A stretch of DNA of 64,000 bases. It comes from JAOABV01 sp039801465 (GTDB lineage Bacteria > Hydrothermota > Tepidihabitantia > Tepidihabitantales > CAIPLT01). Positions within the stretch are counted from its first letter, which is position 1; the number at the start of each line of letters is the position of its first letter. The stretch is taken from the NCBI GenBank assembly GCA_039801465.1, contig JBDRUT010000007.1, positions 1-64,000 of the forward strand. Reading direction: 5' to 3'. Under the pieces are notes generated by a model. That model was given only the letters and a program-made list of their open reading frames with translations. It ran no database searches and was not told the DNA's origin. A program made the translations under genes and the position numbers. Of this stretch, positions 63,795 to 64,000 are shown one piece after another.

Positions 63795-64000
63795 CAAAAA
63801 AACTCTATCAAGTTTTGGTAAAAACCGAGATATTTTCAATATTTTTACAAGTTGAACTAAAGAAAAGATAAACAAAATCTTTTCCTTTAGATTAGAAACA
63901 GGAACATAAACATTTTTTGTCTTTATTTCATAGTAATCTTTTCAGGCGCCGTGCTTGACCCTCTCAGTCATCTAATAGGCAATCTAAACCACTACCCTCC
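63795..64000. other. Non-coding end of window
   Basis: Nothing is identified downstream of rnfB up to the window edge. CATCTAATAGGCAATCTAAA at 63970-63989 resembles GCAATCTAATAGG (7334-7346) in the palindrome-bearing gap near 7400, so a copy of that dispersed element may start here. Confidence 0.4.

Overview
The window is AT-rich bacterial DNA from a Gram-negative organism with an outer membrane. It encodes a patatin fused to a POTRA/beta-barrel outer-membrane domain, a gingipain-like C25 peptidase and an HExxH peptidase that both end in type IX secretion-like sorting tails, an Rnf complex and MurJ. This mix of Bacteroidetes-like secreted proteins with an anaerobic methylmalonyl-CoA/Rnf metabolism suggests a candidate phylum such as WOR-3 (Stahlbacteria). 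That assignment is inference from gene content only.

Layout. 0-7.2 kb is an accessory stretch: the 5' part of an AbiEi-type antitoxin gene (minus, cut by the left edge), a GxxExxY nuclease-like protein, a small membrane peptide + sodium:solute symporter + metallo-hydrolase operon, and a single-chain restriction-modification enzyme. 7.5-16.5 kb (minus) holds a PLP enzyme and a propionate/methylmalonyl-CoA block (CvpA, cobalamin adenosyltransferase, MeaB, two mutase subunits, carboxyltransferase, aldehyde dehydrogenase), followed by the patatin-barrel gene. 19-31 kb holds housekeeping genes: rimP-nusA-infB-DUF503-nadC, nadA, murJ, thi4, recJ and pgeF. 31-34 kb (minus) is an overlapping three-gene acyl-CoA dehydratase activase-type operon. 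34-35.6 kb is a long non-coding stretch. 35.6-43.1 kb (plus) runs ndk, the C25 peptidase and four membrane-associated genes of unknown function. 43.2-46.4 kb is a decaying accessory patch: a frameshifted DUF559-type nuclease, two tRNA-Ser genes around a four-helix-bundle gene, and two pseudogenes. 46.4-57 kb holds an MGMT-like protein, gltX, small genes, a methyltransferase, the HExxH peptidase, ornithine aminotransferase and an EIIA-permease fusion. 57.7-63.8 kb is a complete rnfCDGEAB operon whose RnfG carries two FMN domains.

Two patterns cut across the genes. First, many start codons sit only 5-9 nt after the -10 box of a very regular promoter (TTGACN, 16-bp spacer, TATAAT-like), so many messages are probably leaderless. 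This pattern fixes several start codons and exposes a 48-residue gene at 1511. Second, about ten gene junctions carry decayed tandem duplications of about 40-170 bp that copy a gene tail, a gene head or a promoter. Clear cases lie around pccB, after the membrane gene ending at 42421, before the methyltransferase at 51089, before rnfC and after rnfE. The double-domain RnfG looks like an in-frame event of the same kind (459-bp period).

Metabolically, the mutase, MeaB, cobalamin adenosyltransferase and carboxyltransferase interconvert propionyl-CoA and succinyl-CoA. The Rnf complex would couple ferredoxin/NADH electron transfer to an ion gradient, which sodium-coupled carriers such as the symporter could use.
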